Below are positions 6,286 through 8,086 of a stretch of 8,086 nt of DNA, one piece after another; within the stretch, counting starts at the first letter, position 1, and each line of letters opens with the position of its first letter. Position numbers and translations under genes: made by a program. The DNA comes from Clostridia bacterium (GTDB lineage Bacteria; Bacillota_A; Clostridia; Peptostreptococcales; JAAYPU01), in the NCBI GenBank assembly GCA_022360735.1, contig JAKSCF010000042.1:1-8086 (forward strand), given 5' to 3'. Below the pieces are notes generated by a model. The model did not search any database and was not told the DNA's origin. It saw only the letters and a list, made by a program, of their open reading frames with translations.

Positions 6286-7038
6286 TTATTCTTTTTCTGA
6301 TGCTTCTTTTCTTTTAGAATAATCTGGTTTTCTTCTTTGTCTATTATTTCTTCTTCTGTCATCATTTCTTGATTTTTTATCTTCTTGAACTTCTTCAATA
6401 AAAGTTTTAGATAAAACTTCACCTTTGTTGATCCATACTTTGACACCAATTTTTCCATATGTTGTATTTGCTTCTGCAAATCCATAATCAATATTAGCTC
6501 TTAGTGTATGCAAAGGTACATTGCCTTCACTATACTTTTCGCTTCGTGCCATCTCAACACCGCCAAGTCTTCCGGCTGACATAACTTTAATGCCTTTTGC
6601 ACCGGCTTTCATGGTTCTACCCATTGCCTGCTTCATAGCACGCCTGAAGGAAATCCTTCTTTCAAGGGCAGACGCAATGCTTTCTGCCACTAACTGAGCA
6701 TCTAATTCAGGTCTTTTGATTTCGAACACATTCAACATAACGCTTTTATTAATCAATTTTTGCAGTTCATTTCTAACTTCTTCTATTCCCGATCCGCCTT
6801 TACCTATGACCATTCCCGGTTTAGCTGTATAGACTGTTACTTTTACTTTATTGTTTGCTGCTCTTTCAATTTGGATTTTAGAAACACTTGCGGTATACAA
6901 TTTTTTCTTGATATAACGTCTGATTTTATTATCTTCAATAAGAAGGTCTGCGAACTCTTTTTTATCTGCATACCACTTTGAATTCCAGTCTTTAATGACA
7001 CCCACTCTTAATCCATGGGGATTTACTTTTTGACCCAT
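6286..7038 (-). CDS. rpsC: 30S ribosomal protein S3 with extended charged C-terminus
   Basis: S3 lies in the 30S head at the mRNA entry tunnel and, with S4 and S5, contributes to mRNA unwinding. The 250-residue product begins [30 protein letters not shown]-binding domain has its GKGG loop at residues 79-82 ([12 protein letters not shown]). The C-terminal domain has [34 protein letters not shown] and ends with [14 protein letters not shown]. The family usually stops soon after that point, at about 218 residues in Bacillus. Here a tail of about 35 residues (216-250) follows, rich in Arg, Lys, Asp, Asn and Glu and without hydrophobic structure. The ATG at 7038 is eight bases after GGAGG, 18 bases from rplV. 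The stop is TAA. Confidence 0.98.
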   Translation of the reverse strand: MGQKVNPHGLRVGVIKDWNSKWYADKKEFADLLIEDNKIRRYIKKKLYTASVSKIQIERAANNKVKVTVYTAKPGMVIGKGGSGIEEVRNELQKLINKSVMLNVFEIKRPELDAQLVAESIASALERRISFRRAMKQAMGRTMKAGAKGIKVMSAGRLGGVEMARSEKYSEGNVPLHTLRANIDYGFAEANTTYGKIGVKVWINKGEVLSKTFIEEVQEDKKSRNDDRRRNNRQRRKPDYSKRKEASEKE

Positions 7039-7056
7039 TCAATTTACCTCCTTCTA

Positions 7057-7392
7057 CTATGCTTTCTCCTTTAATACAACCCCTACATGGCTACTTCTTT
7101 TCAGTATGATTGACGCACGTCCCATTGATCCTGCTCTCCAACGCTTCATAGTAGGTCCTTGGTTGGCATATACTTCTGAAACATACAAATTATCCGGATC
7201 CATACTGTGATTGTTTTCAGCATTTGCTACTGCAGAGTTGATTACTTTTTGTAATACTTTTGCACCTTTATTAGGCGTAAAATTTAATATCGCTAATGCT
7301 TCGTTAGCATCTTTTCCTCTTACTAAATCTGTTATGGGCTTCATTTTTCTGGGAGAAATTCGCACATACTTGGCAATTGCTTTTGCTTCCAT
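7057..7392 (-). CDS. rplV: 50S ribosomal protein L22
   Basis: L22 binds 23S rRNA and sends a long beta-hairpin loop into the nascent-peptide tunnel. The 111-residue product starts MEAKAIAKYVRISPRKMKPITDLVRGKDANEALAIL, continues with KVINSAVANAENNHSMDPDNLYVSEVYANQGP, and ends with the loop and last strand, MKRWRAGSMGRASIILKRSSHVGVVLKEKA. In the loop, Met82-Lys83-Arg84, the residues deleted in some erythromycin-resistant E. coli, are present. However, residues 87-89 are Ala-Gly-Ser where E. coli has Pro-Arg-Ala. The ATG at 7392 is seven bases after GGAGG, 30 bases from the rpsS stop. The stop is TAG. Confidence 0.98.
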   Translation of the reverse strand: MEAKAIAKYVRISPRKMKPITDLVRGKDANEALAILNFTPNKGAKVLQKVINSAVANAENNHSMDPDNLYVSEVYANQGPTMKRWRAGSMGRASIILKRSSHVGVVLKEKA

Positions 7393-7422
7393 CGAATACC
7401 CTCCTTCCGCAATTGTTTATTA

Positions 7423-7707
7423 TTATTTCTTAACTTTTGAAGATTTTTCTTTGTCGGCATGGCCTCGATAAGTTCTAGTAGGAGCAAATTCTCCAAGCTT
7501 ATGTCCTACCATATCTTCAGTTATATAAACTGGAACGTGTTTTCTTCCATCATGTACCGCTATGGTATGTCCTACCATCTGTGGAAAAATTGTAGATGCT
7601 CTAGACCATGTTTTTATAACCTTTTTATCGTTTTTTGAATTCATTCCGTCGATTATTTTTATAAGTTTAGGTGCTACAAATGGCCCTTTTTTAAGAGATC
7701 TTCCCAT
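7423..7707 (-). CDS. rpsS: 30S ribosomal protein S19
   Basis: S19 is in the 30S head, pairs with S13 and contacts the large subunit through intersubunit bridges. The 94-residue product is the normal length and shows the family blocks [72 protein letters not shown], and a Lys-rich end KEKSSKVKK. The ATG at 7707 follows GGGAGG with nine bases between, in the 30-base gap after the rplB stop. The stop is TAA, with 30 bases to rplV. The order L2-S19-L22 is the standard one, so nothing is rearranged here. Confidence 0.98.
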   Translation of the reverse strand: MGRSLKKGPFVAPKLIKIIDGMNSKNDKKVIKTWSRASTIFPQMVGHTIAVHDGRKHVPVYITEDMVGHKLGEFAPTRTYRGHADKEKSSKVKK

Positions 7708-7737
7708 TAACTTTTTCCTCCCTTCACTTCACTGACT

Positions 7738-8086
7738 CTACTTTTTGTCTCTGCGTTTTACAATGTATTTGTCAGAAGGCTTATTTTTCTTTCTTGTTTT
7801 ATAACCAAGTGCTGGTTTACCCCAAGGTGTTACCGGGCTAGGTCTACCTACAGGTGCTCTTCCTTCACCACCACCGTGTGGATGGTCATTTGGATTCATA
7901 ACAGAACCTCTAACCGTTGGTCGGATACCCATATGTCTTTTACGACCTGCTTTACCAATATTGATATTAGAATGATCAAGATTACCTACTTCACCAATAG
8001 TTGCTCTGCATTCTAAGCTTACTTTTCTCATTTCACCAGATGGCAGTCTCAGTGTAGCATGCTTGCCTTCCTTAGCCATTAGCTGA
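7738..8086 (-). CDS. rplB: 50S ribosomal protein L2, N-terminal part outside the window
   Basis: L2 binds 23S rRNA near the peptidyl-transferase centre and is needed for joining the subunits. Only the last 115 residues and the TAG stop are in the window. The reading frame continues unbroken past the internal Met at 8079 to the window edge (Gln-Leu-Met), so that Met is not the start. The part seen covers the end of the SH3-like barrel ([20 protein letters not shown]) and the C-terminal extension with [35 protein letters not shown]. The Asp-His pair in [10 protein letters not shown] corresponds to Asp228-His229 of E. coli L2, linked to peptidyl-transferase activity. By that alignment about 161 residues lie upstream. 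The end is [10 protein letters not shown]. Confidence 0.98.
   Translation of the reverse strand, partial: QLMAKEGKHATLRLPSGEMRKVSLECRATIGEVGNLDHSNINIGKAGRKRHMGIRPTVRGSVMNPNDHPHGGGEGRAPVGRPSPVTPWGKPALGYKTRKKNKPSDKYIVKRRDKK

Noticed and set aside
6267..6491. Minus-strand frame of 74 codons overlapping the end of rpsC
   Set aside because: Its Lys-rich product is the out-of-frame reading of the charged S3 tail region. No ribosome binding site and no known protein.
7738..8079. A complete small protein starting at the Met at 8079
   Set aside because: The frame stays open to the window edge (Gln-Leu before the Met) and the sequence is the C-terminal part of L2, so this is a truncated rplB.
1..8086. 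Mobile elements, CRISPR, tRNA or rRNA genes, or an undescribed system
   Set aside because: The window is filled end to end with conserved ribosomal-protein genes and secY in canonical order. I saw no repeats, inverted ends, foreign genes or room for RNA genes.

Overview
The window is an AT-rich stretch of the chromosomal ribosomal-protein supercluster of a Gram-positive bacterium, most likely a member of the class Clostridia. Three things point there: low-GC codon choice, strong GGAGG ribosome binding sites before almost every gene, and protein variants familiar from Clostridia. These variants are the short zinc-binding S14 of 61 residues, an L15 with a GRGQ segment and an AEVI end, and an L2 with [12 protein letters not shown]. 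The genus cannot be fixed by eye.

All 18 genes lie on the minus strand, so the transcript reads from position 8086 down to 1. In transcription order they are rplB (5' end missing), rpsS, rplV, rpsC, rplP, rpmC, rpsQ, rplN, rplX, rplE, rpsN, rpsH, rplF, rplR, rpsE, rpmD, rplO and secY (last few codons missing). This is the classical S10-spc order. Spacings in that order are 30, 30, 18, 54, -11, 25, 21, 15, 23, 12, 27, 33, 19, 17, 13, 18 and 2 bases. No gap exceeds 54 bases, and I see no internal promoter, terminator, RNA gene, repeat, mobile element or CRISPR. The S10 and spc parts, which have separate promoters in E. coli, appear fused here, with only 21 bases between rpsQ and rplN.

Seventeen genes encode proteins of the 30S and 50S subunits. 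The last encodes SecY, the core of the membrane channel that receives secretory and membrane proteins from those ribosomes. Joint transcription and close spacing should keep production of the parts matched.

No undescribed system is visible; this is conserved housekeeping DNA. The points worth a second look are small. The secY ribosome binding site is written into the last codons of rplO. rplP and rpmC overlap by 11 bases and rpmC lacks a GGAGG. S3 carries a charged C-terminal tail of about 30 residues, followed by the longest gap in the window. Seven of 17 visible stops are TAG. rplE starts with TTG, and rpmD and rpsN with GTG. The exit-tunnel loop of L22 departs from the usual sequence. Two two-codon reading frames end on the start codons of rplO and rpsH.
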